NCBI GenBank assembly: GCA_030427825.1
Contig: JAUICO010000007.1
Location: forward strand, 1-64,000
Source of the DNA: a bacterium
Lineage (GTDB): Bacteria > Myxococcota_A > Bradymonadia > REDH01
Direction of reading: 5' to 3'
DNA: 64,000 nt
Shown: in pieces, positions 19,148 to 28,322 of the stretch
How positions within the stretch are numbered: the first letter of the stretch is position 1
Layout of the letters: each line of letters starts with the position of its first letter
The notes under the pieces: model-generated
What the model was told of the DNA's origin: nothing
The model's input: only the letters and a program-made list of their open reading frames with translations
The model's database searches: none
Made by a program: the position numbers and the translations under genes

Positions 19148-20185
19148 TCAGGTCTGGGGGACGAGGACGAGTCGCCCTCGGATGCCGCCGGCAAGCACCC
19201 GCCGCTGTGCGGCGTCCGCCTCGCGAAGGGGCACCTCTTCGTCGACGAAGAACTCGAACGGCTGCGCCTCGTGCAGCGCCAGCAGGCGGGCGAGGTCGGT
19301 GGGCGTGGCGCCGGTGCTCCCGACGATTCGAATGTCACGAACCACGATACTGCCGAGGTTCACTTCGGCGCGTTTGTCGCTGACATTGCCGACAACCGCG
19401 AGGCCACCGCCGATGACCGCGGCGCGCAGCGAGGCGTTGAAGGTCGGTTGCCCGACACAGTCGAGGACGACGTCTGCGGCGCCAAAGGGCAGCTTCTTAT
19501 GAAAGCCGCCACCCTCATCGACGATCACATGGTCGGCGCCGGCAGCGAGAACGAACTCTGCGAGCTCCGGGCGGCGGACCACACCGGCGACTTCGCAGCC
19601 CATGCGCTTTGCGATCTGCACACCACCGATGCCGACGCCACCGTTGGCGCCGGTGATGATCACCCGCTGACCGGCCTTGAGGCCGCCGAAGCGATTGAGG
19701 GCGCGGTACGCGGTTCCGAAGGTCGAATTCAGCACGGCCGCGTGTGCCGGCTTCATCGAGGCCGGCACCCGATACAGAGCCCTCGCCGGAGCGGTCATGT
19801 AGCGCTGATAGCCGCCGTCGATTGTGATTCCGAAGACGCGCCCCGCGTTGAGGCAGAGGGAGGTCTCGCCGACTTCGCAGCGCTCACAGCTTCCGCAGGA
19901 GTCCCGATGCAGAGTGCCGACGTGGTCCCCTTTCTTCCAGACGCTCACCTCGTCGCCGGCAGCGATAATCCGGCCCGCCACTTCATGACCCTGCACGATG
20001 GGTGTCATCAGGAAAGGCAGGCGTCCGGCTCGATCGATCAGGTCACGGTACGCCACGCCACAGGCACCGACCTCGACCAACACCTCGTCGGCGCCCGGGG
20101 TCGGCAGCTCAATTTCGAGTTCCTCGTATTCAAGATCCCTGTCCCAACCGGTCTCGATCAGGCGTGCGCGTTGCTGGGTTGCCAT
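19148..20185 (-). CDS. Zinc-dependent medium-chain alcohol dehydrogenase (MDR family)
   Basis: This 345-residue oxidoreductase has the catalytic-zinc region GHEVAGRIIAAGDEV preceded by CGVAYRD. The structural-zinc cysteines are in CGSCERCEVGETSLC, and the Rossmann motif is GANGGVGIGGVQIAKRMG. It is NAD(P)-linked, but the substrate is unknown. The ATG at 20185 has AGGA upstream. It is the first gene of a two-gene operon with the AidB-like protein, which suggests linked acyl or alcohol oxidation. Confidence 0.85.
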   Translation of the reverse strand: MATQQRARLIETGWDRDLEYEELEIELPTPGADEVLVEVGACGVAYRDLIDRAGRLPFLMTPIVQGHEVAGRIIAAGDEVSVWKKGDHVGTLHRDSCGSCERCEVGETSLCLNAGRVFGITIDGGYQRYMTAPARALYRVPASMKPAHAAVLNSTFGTAYRALNRFGGLKAGQRVIITGANGGVGIGGVQIAKRMGCEVAGVVRRPELAEFVLAAGADHVIVDEGGGFHKKLPFGAADVVLDCVGQPTFNASLRAAVIGGGLAVVGNVSDKRAEVNLGSIVVRDIRIVGSTGATPTDLARLLALHEAQPFEFFVDEEVPLREADAAQRRVLAGGIRGRLVLVPQT

Positions 20186-20364
20186 GAGCGTCCTTCTATC
20201 GGGAGTGAGCGCGCGGATTCTGCGCTGCACGGGGCATTGAGCGTCGGCCGCAGCGGGAAGCGCCGCGGGTCTGCCACGTACGCCTACAACTCGCCCGTGC
20301 AGGTTGGCAATCGAGGCGTTCGCGTGGCAGGATGCGGCTGGTTTGGGATGTGCAGCGGACCTGA

Positions 20365-22590
20365 ATGCCTGTTATCGCCCTCGACAATGGAACCTTTCTT
20401 CGCCCGGACAAGGACGGTCGCTTTCGCTACAAAGTGCACCAGGTGCTTGGCAGTGGCGGCTTCGGGATCACCTATCTGGCCCACGATCGCGACCTTGATG
20501 GCGCAGTGGTCATCAAGGAGCTCGCCTTTGAGGGCGCCTGCTACCGTGAGACGACGGCGATCCAGATCTTTGCGTTGCCCGGCAAAGAGGCCATCCACAA
20601 CCGCCTGCTTGAGAAGTTCCAGGACGAAGCTCGAAAGCTGAACCGCTTCCGCAGTCCCTACATCGTGCGCGTGACCGATGTGTGGCTCGAACGCGGGACC
20701 GCGTACTACGCGATGGACTTCGTCGAGTCCTCCCGATTTCTCGGCGACGGAAAGATGCCGCGGCCGGTTCCCTGGCCTGACGCCGAGCAGTGGGCATTGC
20801 AGCTGCTCGAGGCCCTCGAAGAGGTCCACTCTGCGGGGCTGGTACACGGCGACATCAAACCCGAAAACGTCCTGCTCAATGAGCGCGAGCAGGTAGTACT
20901 GATCGACTTCGGCACGGCCCGCGAAGAAAACGAGTTCAAGCGTACGGTGACTTCGGCGGCCTATACTCCGGGCTACGCGCCGCCGGAGCTGATGCTGCCG
21001 ACGAAGACGCGGCCGCCAGGCCCCTGGACTGACCTCTATTCCTGGGCGATGCTCGTCTACGGGCTTGTGCGCCCTCACTACGGCCCGGGCGGCACGCCGC
21101 TGGACGCGATGGTGCGTACCGGCAGCCTGATGCAGGGCGGCCAGCCTGATCCCTACAACAACGCCGCGGCGGACCTGCTCGCGGCAGGCCTGCCGCCGAA
21201 CTGGGCAAACCTTCTCGGTGCGTGCCTCAACCTGGATGCGGATCGGCGTCCGCGCAGCGTCGCTGACGTTCGCAGCCATCTGCACTCCCCGTCGACCAGC
21301 CCCCTGCAGGCCTCCGGTCCGACAGTGCACGATCAGCAGGCCATGCTGGCCGCGTCTGCGGATACCCAGATTCCTACGGATCCGGGATTTCGCACGGGTA
21401 GCAACACGACGCCATCCTCGGGACGTAACGGCCTCATGATCGCCCTCGCGGTCTTTGTCTTTCTCCTGGTCGCGGCGGGTGCGGTCGGGCTCTTCTTCCT
21501 GATCAGCGGGATGAACAAGAAGGCAAACGACGACGCAGGCGCCGAGGTTGCAACGATCGATGTGGGGTCCAGACCTGCAGCAGATGCGGGATCGGGCACG
21601 GAGGCGACGTCGGATACATCCGGCACGGCGCCCGTACCGGACGTCGCGGTGGTCGATACGAGCGCCGGCGCAGATACCGCGCTCGCCGCAGCGGCTGATA
21701 CCGGCAGCGAGCAGGCAAAGGCCTACGGAGCGAGCTGCGAAGCGGGCGATGATTGCGCGTCCGCCGTCTGCTCCCGCGGCGTGTGCGTAGCCGAGGGCTT
21801 CGCGCACATTCCCGGCGGCACCTTTACGATGGGCTCACCGGCTTCGGAGCCCGGGCGCGACCGAGATGAAGCAGCGCACCCGGTCACGATCAGCGCCTTC
21901 TCGTTGATGGAGACAGAGGTCACACAGGGGCAGTGGGAGGCCGTCATGGGCACCACTCCGTCGCGCTTTCGCAGCTGCGGCGACAACTGTCCGGTCGAGC
22001 GCGTGAGCTGGTTCGATGCCGTCGCCTATCTGAACGCGTTGTCGCGAAGCAACGGCCTGCAGGAATGCTACGTGATGTCGGGCTGCCGCGGCCGCGCCGG
22101 CGGTGGCTGCCGCAGCACGCGGGCCGACGAGTGCGTAGGTGACTACCGCTGCCGAAGTGTCAGCTTCGTCGGCACCCGATGCACCGGCTACCGGCTGCCC
22201 ACCGAAGCGGAGTGGGAATACGCCGCGCGGGCGGGAACGCAGAGCGCACGCTACTGCGGTGATGACTCATGCATCCCTTCGATCGCGTGGCATGAACAGA
22301 ACGCCGACGGCTCGTCGCACCCGATAGGGACAAAGGCGCCCAACGCCTGGGGACTGAATGACATGTTCGGCAACGTCTGGGAGTGGACCTGGGACTGGTA
22401 CTCTCCCTACGCGACGGCGCCGTCGACGGACCCCACCGGCCCCCGCGAGGGCGAGTATCGCTCTCGCCGCGGAGCCAGCTGGCAGGACGCATCCACGCGT
22501 ATTCGCGCGGCCTACCGAAACGGCACCGATCCTACCGATCGCCGCTCCTTCATCGGCTTCCGCGCCGCCAGGTCCCTGCCGCCCCGCTGA
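20365..22590 (+). CDS. Transmembrane Ser/Thr protein kinase with extracytoplasmic FGE/SUMF1-like domain
   Basis: Residues 1-305 are a Hanks-type kinase: Gly loop GSGGFG (29-34), Lys51, catalytic HGDIKPEN (Asp163, Asn168) and DFG Asp181. A Thr/Ser/Pro linker leads to one membrane helix (356-380), then an Ala/Asp/Thr-rich stalk and a Cys-rich stretch (GASCEAGDDCASAVCSRGVC). From about 483 an FGE-sulfatase fold follows (IPGGTFTMGS, YRLPTEAEWEYAARAG, GNVWEWTWDWY). The FGE catalytic cysteines are missing: that region reads SRRGASWQDASTRIRAAYRNG. The outer domain is therefore probably a sensor or binding module rather than an enzyme. Such fusions are typical of Myxococcota and relatives. Confidence 0.92.
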   Translation: MPVIALDNGTFLRPDKDGRFRYKVHQVLGSGGFGITYLAHDRDLDGAVVIKELAFEGACYRETTAIQIFALPGKEAIHNRLLEKFQDEARKLNRFRSPYIVRVTDVWLERGTAYYAMDFVESSRFLGDGKMPRPVPWPDAEQWALQLLEALEEVHSAGLVHGDIKPENVLLNEREQVVLIDFGTAREENEFKRTVTSAAYTPGYAPPELMLPTKTRPPGPWTDLYSWAMLVYGLVRPHYGPGGTPLDAMVRTGSLMQGGQPDPYNNAAADLLAAGLPPNWANLLGACLNLDADRRPRSVADVRSHLHSPSTSPLQASGPTVHDQQAMLAASADTQIPTDPGFRTGSNTTPSSGRNGLMIALAVFVFLLVAAGAVGLFFLISGMNKKANDDAGAEVATIDVGSRPAADAGSGTEATSDTSGTAPVPDVAVVDTSAGADTALAAAADTGSEQAKAYGASCEAGDDCASAVCSRGVCVAEGFAHIPGGTFTMGSPASEPGRDRDEAAHPVTISAFSLMETEVTQGQWEAVMGTTPSRFRSCGDNCPVERVSWFDAVAYLNALSRSNGLQECYVMSGCRGRAGGGCRSTRADECVGDYRCRSVSFVGTRCTGYRLPTEAEWEYAARAGTQSARYCGDDSCIPSIAWHEQNADGSSHPIGTKAPNAWGLNDMFGNVWEWTWDWYSPYATAPSTDPTGPREGEYRSRRGASWQDASTRIRAAYRNGTDPTDRRSFIGFRAARSLPPR

Positions 22591-22707
22591 CCGGGGGCAG
22601 CGCAGGCCAATTTCGCTCCTTGCATTGTGGCCCTTTCTTTGTAGCGTGTCAGCAGCGCGGATGGCGCTGTGAGGACTTCCCCGTCCGTCATCACCGAAAG
22701 GAAAGAG

Positions 22708-24492
22708 ATGAAAGGGATCGTATTGGGCTGCATGTTGGCAGCTCTGGTAGTGCCGGCGGTGGGTCATGCGGAATCGATGGCACCGCAGCCCGGTGCTGCC
22801 GCTACGTACGCCGAGTCCATTGAGCTGGCACAGATTCAGCTGAACGCATGCTCGGCGCCGGGCCGCATGCAGACGTACGGCTCCGCCAGCGGTGCGACGA
22901 GCAACCTCGGCAACAACTACACCGGCTCGTGTGCCGGTGCCGGCGCAGAGACCGTGTACGCGTGGACGGCGCCCGAATCGGGGATCGTATGCGCGGACAC
23001 GTACGGGTCCGCTTTCGATACGGTGCTCTACGTTCGGGGCAACTGCGCGTCGGACAGCAGCGAAATCGCCTGCAACGACGATGAGCAGGATCTGCTCTCA
23101 CAGGTGCAGTTCTCGGCACAGGCGGGTCAGACGTACTATCTCTTCGTCGATGCGTACGACATCTCCGAATCCGGCGCCTTTACCCTGAATATTCGGGCGG
23201 GCGCCTGCGGGACCAACACCCCGAGCCTGCCCCAGGTAGCGGGCGTTTGTCCGAGTGTTCGCGGCAACCTGTCTGTGGGTGCGACCCGCGGCTCGACGAA
23301 CGCCGGCGGAACGGCCGGCACCACCGGCAGCTGCGCCGCTTCGTCCGACGCGCCCGCCCACGTGTACACGTATCGACCTTCCACATCGTCACAGGTCTGC
23401 ATCAACACCGTCGGTTCCGGCTTCGACACCGCGTTGTACGTGCGCTCTGCCTGTGGAGACCCGTCGAGTGAGCTGGCGTGCAACGACGACACGCAGGGAC
23501 TGCAGTCCGAGGTCGGCTTCTACGCGCAGGCCGGACAGACCTACTATGTGTTTGTCGACGGCTACGGATCAAACTCGGGCGACTACACGGTGAATCTTCG
23601 ACAGGGCGCCTGCGGTGGCAGCACAGAGATCTGCACAAACGGGGTCGACGACGACGCGGACGGATCCGTGGACTGCCGCGACTCGGACTGCACGGCGAAC
23701 GCTGCCTGCACCAACAGCATGGGCAGCTGCTCGAACCCGATGTTCATCAACCCGACCGGAGCGCCGGCGAGCGGAAACACAGCCGGTCTTGTCTCTCAGA
23801 ATTCAGGCACCTGCGGCGGACGGGACGCCCCCGAAGCGGTCTACACCTTTACCCTGTGGGAGAACTCACAGGTGTGCCTCAATACCGTGGGATCGCAATA
23901 CGACACGGTGCTGTATGTACGGCAGGGAGTCTGCACCCAGCAGCCCGCAGAGATAGCGTGCAACGATGACATGGAAGGTGGGGGCCTCGACTCGCAGGTG
24001 CAGTTCAACGCGATCGCAAACCAGACCTACTATGTCTTCGTCGACGGCTACGGTTCGAACGCAGGAGCACACAACCTGCATCTGCGCCTGGGACCCTGTC
24101 AGACGCAGGGACCGCAGGGACAGCAGGCTACCTTCGCGCGAATCACAAACATCGACGTGCACAGCCGCGACGGAAGCTTCGCCTACTGCCGCGATGCGCT
24201 CGAAGCGACGATCACCACAGACCGCGCCACGGTCATCTACGCGCAGGTCGGAGAGCGGGTTCGCCAGCTGCAGCTGATGCCCGGTGCAAACCGAGTAACG
24301 CTGATCGCGGACCGTGAAGGGCGCGAGATGGCAGAGACCTATCGCGGCCCGATCAACATCGCGCCCTACGACCCGAACAGCGGAAACATCGGTCAGCCGG
24401 TGAGCTCCAACCGCGAAGTTGTTGTGGGACCCGGCGCATGTGGCAGCGGACGGAGCGGCCCCTCGTCGTCGGGCGACGCGAAAGAAGACTGA
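22708..24492 (+). CDS. Secreted protein with three PPC-like repeats
   Basis: A Sec signal (KGIVLGCMLAALVVPAVGHA) starts this 594-residue protein. Three repeats of about 120 residues share the pattern ETVYAWTAPESG, C..T.GS.FDT.LYVR..C, EIACNDD and AGQTYYLFVDAY, a layout like pre-peptidase C-terminal (PPC) beta-sandwich domains. Between repeats 2 and 3 lies NGVDDDADGSVDCRDSDC, an Asp-rich probably Ca2+-binding motif common in secreted proteins of this lineage. The C-terminal 120 residues form another beta-rich domain. No protease domain is present. It lies 118 bp after the kinase gene and may be functionally tied to its outer domain. Confidence 0.8.
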   Translation: MKGIVLGCMLAALVVPAVGHAESMAPQPGAAATYAESIELAQIQLNACSAPGRMQTYGSASGATSNLGNNYTGSCAGAGAETVYAWTAPESGIVCADTYGSAFDTVLYVRGNCASDSSEIACNDDEQDLLSQVQFSAQAGQTYYLFVDAYDISESGAFTLNIRAGACGTNTPSLPQVAGVCPSVRGNLSVGATRGSTNAGGTAGTTGSCAASSDAPAHVYTYRPSTSSQVCINTVGSGFDTALYVRSACGDPSSELACNDDTQGLQSEVGFYAQAGQTYYVFVDGYGSNSGDYTVNLRQGACGGSTEICTNGVDDDADGSVDCRDSDCTANAACTNSMGSCSNPMFINPTGAPASGNTAGLVSQNSGTCGGRDAPEAVYTFTLWENSQVCLNTVGSQYDTVLYVRQGVCTQQPAEIACNDDMEGGGLDSQVQFNAIANQTYYVFVDGYGSNAGAHNLHLRLGPCQTQGPQGQQATFARITNIDVHSRDGSFAYCRDALEATITTDRATVIYAQVGERVRQLQLMPGANRVTLIADREGREMAETYRGPINIAPYDPNSGNIGQPVSSNREVVVGPGACGSGRSGPSSSGDAKED

Positions 24493-24549
24493 GTTGAGTC
24501 CGGACGTGCCCCTGCGCTCGGAATCCACACCCTGCTCCAAGGAGGCAGC

Positions 24550-25764
24550 GTGACAGTATTGAGTCAGGCAGACCTGGTGCGTATTCGGCGGGATCTTCAC
24601 CAACACCCCGAACTGTCTCACGAAGAACAGCGGACCGCGGGTGTTGTTGTCGAGACACTCTCTGCGATGGGAGTTGAGAGTGTAGGCGGCATCGCCGGCC
24701 ACGGTGTTGTCGCGGTGATTGAGGGAAGCCGTCCCGGTCCGACACTGCTGTACCGCGCGGACATGGATGCGTTGCCGATTCTCGAAGAAAACACACACGG
24801 CTTTGAGAGCGCCAACCCGGGTGTCATGCACGCCTGCGGTCATGATGTACACACAACGATCGGGCTCGGCGTCGCTTCGCAGATCGTCGCGCGGCGAGAC
24901 GAACTCTGCGGGCGCGTGAAGTTTGTCTTTCAGCCGGCCGAAGAAGCAGCGCCGCCGCCCGGGCGTGCGATCGGTGCAGAGAAGATGGTCGAAGAGGGTG
25001 TTCTGGAGAACCCGCACGTAGACGCCGCGTTTGCGCTGCATGTCATGCCCCTGCTTGATGCTGGGAAGATCGGCTATACGGGCGGCGCAGTGTGGGCGGC
25101 CAGCGACCTCTTCGACATTCGCATTCGCGGAAAGATGGCCCATGGCGCGTATCCGCACGAAGGGCGGGATCCGATTCTGGCCGGTGCGCAGATCACAAAC
25201 ATGCTGCAGCAGATCGTGTCTCGCAATCTGGACGCGCGGGATGCCTGTGTGGTGAGTGTATGCCGATTCGACGCGGGCACCGCGTACAACGTGATTCCGC
25301 AGCACGCCCACCTCCAGGGATTGGTTCGGACTCTGGATGCGGGCATCCGCGAGCAGGCGCTGCGTCGTCTGGAAGAGATCGCAAAAGCCACCGCGGAGTC
25401 CTGCGGCTGCACCGCCGAGGTGCAGGTGGTTCGGGGCACTGTACTCACTGCCAATCAGCCGGCTCTGGAGGCTTTCGCGACAGAGACCATCGCCATGGCG
25501 GGTTCTGCTGAGGTGGTGCCATTTCGACCCCAGATGGGCGCGGAAGACTTCGCTGCCTTCTCACGACGTGTGCCCGGCTGTTACCTCTTTCTGGGTGTAC
25601 GAAACGAGGAGCGCGGAATCACTCACATGATTCACACGCCGCGGTTCGATGTCGACGAGTCCTGCCTGGAGCCGGGCGCGCACTCAATGACAGAGGTGTT
25701 GCTGCGAGCGGGACGGGAGTGGCACACCCTGGCGCCCGGGATCGCCGACATACCGCCGGTCTGA
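24550..25764 (+). CDS. M20-family amidohydrolase (hippurate hydrolase/IAA-amino acid hydrolase type)
   Basis: The 404-residue metallo-amidohydrolase has the metal ligands HACGHDVHTT, the QPAEEAAPPPGRA region with the catalytic Glu, and HAHLQGLVRT in the dimerisation lid. The N-terminal HPELSHEEQRTA is typical of the aminoacylase/carboxypeptidase subgroup cleaving N-acyl amino acids. The GTG start has a strong AAGGAGG site. No signal peptide, so cytosolic. Substrate unknown. Confidence 0.9.
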   Translation: MTVLSQADLVRIRRDLHQHPELSHEEQRTAGVVVETLSAMGVESVGGIAGHGVVAVIEGSRPGPTLLYRADMDALPILEENTHGFESANPGVMHACGHDVHTTIGLGVASQIVARRDELCGRVKFVFQPAEEAAPPPGRAIGAEKMVEEGVLENPHVDAAFALHVMPLLDAGKIGYTGGAVWAASDLFDIRIRGKMAHGAYPHEGRDPILAGAQITNMLQQIVSRNLDARDACVVSVCRFDAGTAYNVIPQHAHLQGLVRTLDAGIREQALRRLEEIAKATAESCGCTAEVQVVRGTVLTANQPALEAFATETIAMAGSAEVVPFRPQMGAEDFAAFSRRVPGCYLFLGVRNEERGITHMIHTPRFDVDESCLEPGAHSMTEVLLRAGREWHTLAPGIADIPPV

Positions 25765-25844
25765 GCAGCGGCGACGGAACCGACTGACCGTTCATGGGCG
25801 GGCGCAACGGCGCTGATCGCAGCGACACCGGTGAAGAGGGAGCC

Positions 25845-26816
25845 GTGGCAAAGAGAGAGGACATCCAGGCGCTCGCACAGGAGCTGATGCGCGAGACCGG
25901 CGTCGACTTCGAGACCTTCAACCCGAAGGCCGTGGCCGACGATGTGTTGAAGATCACCGACCCCTTTCGCATCGCGTTGCCCCTGCTATTCGGCCTTGTC
26001 GCCGGCCTCGCGATGGGCATCACAGGCGCATTCATCTTCGCCGGCGACATCGCCTCGGAGCCGCTCCGAGCCCTCGCCTATGTCGCCTATGCGGTGTTTG
26101 GGATGGTTGCCGGCATGCTCGCCGGTGTGTTCCTGCTGGCGGGCTCACTGCTCAGGAACGTCGAGCACCTCGCATCGTCGGTGGTTCGCGCAACGCTGGA
26201 CGTGGTCGGCGAGATCTCTGGCCGCGCGGATCACGCCAGAGAGCTGGGCTTCGCGGAGCTGATGCGCGGCAGCACCTGGCTGGTGTTTGTTCCCCTCGTA
26301 GAGCGGGTCATGGACCGCCGCTTCAAGTTGAAGCTGCTGACGACCCCGGCGAAGGGCGCGTTTCGTTTGCTGCTTGGGCGTATCGTGCCGCTCAAGGCCA
26401 AAGTGAGCGAAGACGACAGGGTCAGCCTCGCGTCCGTCGACGGCGCGATCCCCGAGATCGCCGGCCCCGGAATGCTCACGAAGGACGGCTCGTCGTTGGG
26501 GGTCGCCGAGGGCTCGCTGGCATCCCGCGCCGGACAGTTTGCGAAGTCAGTCGCGGACGGCGATGTCCCGGATCCGGCGGAATTCGAATTCAAAGTCACC
26601 GAAGCCGAGAAGCGCAGCGCCGACGAACGAATCCTTGCGGTACGCAGTAATGAGAAGTTCGCGCCGCTTGTACGCAGGTTGGACACTTTCGAGTCGGCCG
26701 CGAAGAAGACCACAGGTCGCCTCCGCGTGTTTGTGCAGCTGCCGGTCGCTATCGCGTTTGCGATCATCGCGACCAGCCTTTTCGCCATCGCACTCGGCCT
26801 GCGAGCCCTGGTCTGA
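25845..26816 (+). CDS. Membrane protein of unknown function
   Basis: The 323-residue product (GTG at 25845 with AGAGGGAG upstream; an ATG at 25794 would add 17 residues) has two close membrane helices near the N-terminus (ALPLLFGLVAGLAMGITGAF and ALAYVAYAVFGMVAGMLAGV). A helical cytosolic-looking region follows, with a final C-terminal helix (LPVAIAFAIIATSLFAIALG). I recognise no family. It lies 80 bp downstream of the amidohydrolase. Confidence 0.6.
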   Translation: MAKREDIQALAQELMRETGVDFETFNPKAVADDVLKITDPFRIALPLLFGLVAGLAMGITGAFIFAGDIASEPLRALAYVAYAVFGMVAGMLAGVFLLAGSLLRNVEHLASSVVRATLDVVGEISGRADHARELGFAELMRGSTWLVFVPLVERVMDRRFKLKLLTTPAKGAFRLLLGRIVPLKAKVSEDDRVSLASVDGAIPEIAGPGMLTKDGSSLGVAEGSLASRAGQFAKSVADGDVPDPAEFEFKVTEAEKRSADERILAVRSNEKFAPLVRRLDTFESAAKKTTGRLRVFVQLPVAIAFAIIATSLFAIALGLRALV

Positions 26817-26822
26817 CCGGCC

Positions 26823-27284
26823 CTAAGTGAAGATGATCTGGGCGCCCTCGGAGAGGTCGTAGAAGTCGCCGGCGGTAATCACGTCCTGTACCTGCGGCAC
26901 GAGGTCTTCGGCAGTGCGCTCAAACATCTCCATCGCGAGCTGACACGCGTAGAGGCCGGCGCCGGAATCAGAAAGCAATTCGATGAACTCGCGAACGTTC
27001 GGCAGGTCCAATGCCGTCATTCGTTTCATCATCATCTTCGCTGTAAGGGCCTCCATCCCCGGAAGACCCGCGAGCATGGTGGGCATCGGACTCGTCGGGT
27101 TGCCGGCCATATTCACGTGCAGGTGGTCCACCTTCTCTTCGGTGATCGCATCGAGTCCGTAGAATGTGAAGAAGACGAAGGCGTCGATTCCGGACATGCG
27201 CGCAGAGTTTGCCAGGATCAGCGCCGGATACACTTCATCCAGTCCACCCTTCGAGACGATGATTGCGACCTTTCGATTTGCCAT
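26823..27284 (-). CDS. DsrE/DsrF/DrsH-like sulfur-relay protein
   Basis: The 153-residue protein matches the DsrE/F-like family: KVAIIVSKGGLDEVYPALILA at the N-terminus (21 residues, 6-26), a Met-rich middle, and one conserved Cys114 in GAGLYACQLAMEMF, the position that carries persulfide in DsrE-type sulfurtransferases. It is the last gene of the operon with the SQR-like flavoprotein and the DUF1641-DsrC fusion, so it probably accepts or passes on sulfane sulfur in the cytosol. Confidence 0.85.
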   Translation of the reverse strand: MANRKVAIIVSKGGLDEVYPALILANSARMSGIDAFVFFTFYGLDAITEEKVDHLHVNMAGNPTSPMPTMLAGLPGMEALTAKMMMKRMTALDLPNVREFIELLSDSGAGLYACQLAMEMFERTAEDLVPQVQDVITAGDFYDLSEGAQIIFT

Positions 27285-27346
27285 GATTCTCTCTCCCTTT
27301 GTGTGTGTTTTGAACCGCTGTGATTCGGAGCTTCAGGTTGTGGGCG

Positions 27347-28318
27347 TCAGACGCAGCCCACGGGTTTTGGCAGCCCGGCCAGGCGGGCGGCCTCCATCGC
27401 CGGCGCGCTCGGGAACATCGTGTACAGCTGCTTTGTCGCGACCGGAGACGCGACGCCGATGCGTCGCACGTTCGGCGATGCACCGCTCGCGGCGTACTCG
27501 CTCTGCAACCACTCAATGAGCTGCCAGTGAGCGTCGCTCAACTCGTAGCCGACTTCGGCGGCGATGGCTGCGGCGAACTCCCGAGTCCACGTGCCGGCGT
27601 CGACGAGGAAGCCCTCGGAGCTCATCTCGTAGCCGGGAATCGAGAGGGTCTTCGCGCCCCCGGCCGGCGTGGGTGCGGCGGCGGCTGTGCCCGCCGCATG
27701 GTCCTGCTCTGCGTCGGCTCGTGGCCGCGTCGGCCTCGGTGGCGCGTTACCGGCGGGCGGAAGCGCCCGCCGCCGAAGTGAGGGCGCCAGGCGACTCTCA
27801 AGACGCTTCGCACGACTCTTTGATGCGTGGGTCTTCGCGCTGGTTCTGCCTACATGGCGCAGCATGTTGAGAACGAGCGCCAGTCCGCGGCGGGTGTCCG
27901 GATTTCGCGCTGCTTTCAACATCCCCAGCAGCGACTTCGGCTTCTTGCCCGGGTCGTCTTTCACAGCTTCGGCGGCCTCGCGCGCCAGCTCGACCATGTC
28001 GGGTTGGGTGAATTCCCTCAGGGTGTCGATCAGGTAGACGATGTTGTCGCCAAGCTGTTCGAGGTCTTCGTCGTCGTAGGAGGTCACAACCGTGTCGACG
28101 ATGCGTTGTGTGTGCTTCGCGAATCGAAAGTAGCCGCGCTCCTCGACCTCTGCGAGCCGCTCAGAACCAACCCCCATCATCTTTCGGAGGATCGGCGAAA
28201 ACTCGTCGATCACATCGCGGTATGCCTGCTCGCGTCGCGTCAGCACTTCAAGCTGCGCGCTGATCGCGTCGAGGCGTGCTTCGATCGATTCAATGTTTGC
28301 TTCGTTGTTGTTGCTCAT
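27347..28318 (-). CDS. DUF1641-DsrC/TusE-like fusion protein
   Basis: The 323-residue protein joins two families. The N-terminal part (about 1-160; NIVYLIDTLREFTQPDMVE, ARNPDTRRGLALVLNML) is DUF1641-like. An Arg/Pro/Ala-rich linker follows (about 165-225). The C-terminal part (about 228-323; EGFLVDAGTWTREFAAAIA, FPSAPAMEAARLAGLPKPVG, then CV) is a DsrC/TusE domain. Its penultimate Cys322 corresponds to CysA of DsrC, the sulfur carrier, while the CysB position in the arm is Ala; single-Cys members behave like TusE. The flavoprotein gene ends 4 bp upstream. I infer a sulfur carrier physically tied to the SQR partner. Confidence 0.85.
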   Translation of the reverse strand: MSNNNEANIESIEARLDAISAQLEVLTRREQAYRDVIDEFSPILRKMMGVGSERLAEVEERGYFRFAKHTQRIVDTVVTSYDDEDLEQLGDNIVYLIDTLREFTQPDMVELAREAAEAVKDDPGKKPKSLLGMLKAARNPDTRRGLALVLNMLRHVGRTSAKTHASKSRAKRLESRLAPSLRRRALPPAGNAPPRPTRPRADAEQDHAAGTAAAAPTPAGGAKTLSIPGYEMSSEGFLVDAGTWTREFAAAIAAEVGYELSDAHWQLIEWLQSEYAASGASPNVRRIGVASPVATKQLYTMFPSAPAMEAARLAGLPKPVGCV

Positions 28319-28322
28319 GTGC

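Noticed and set aside
20284..21807. Long minus-strand frame opposite the kinase gene
   Set aside because: The kinase motifs on the plus strand are complete; the antisense product has no recognisable domain.
21799..22587. Active formylglycine-generating enzyme
   Set aside because: The catalytic cysteine pair is absent, so only the fold is claimed.
23866..25311. Long minus-strand frame spanning the repeat protein and the amidohydrolase
   Set aside because: It crosses two real genes and a ribosome site; composition is typical of a high-GC shadow frame.
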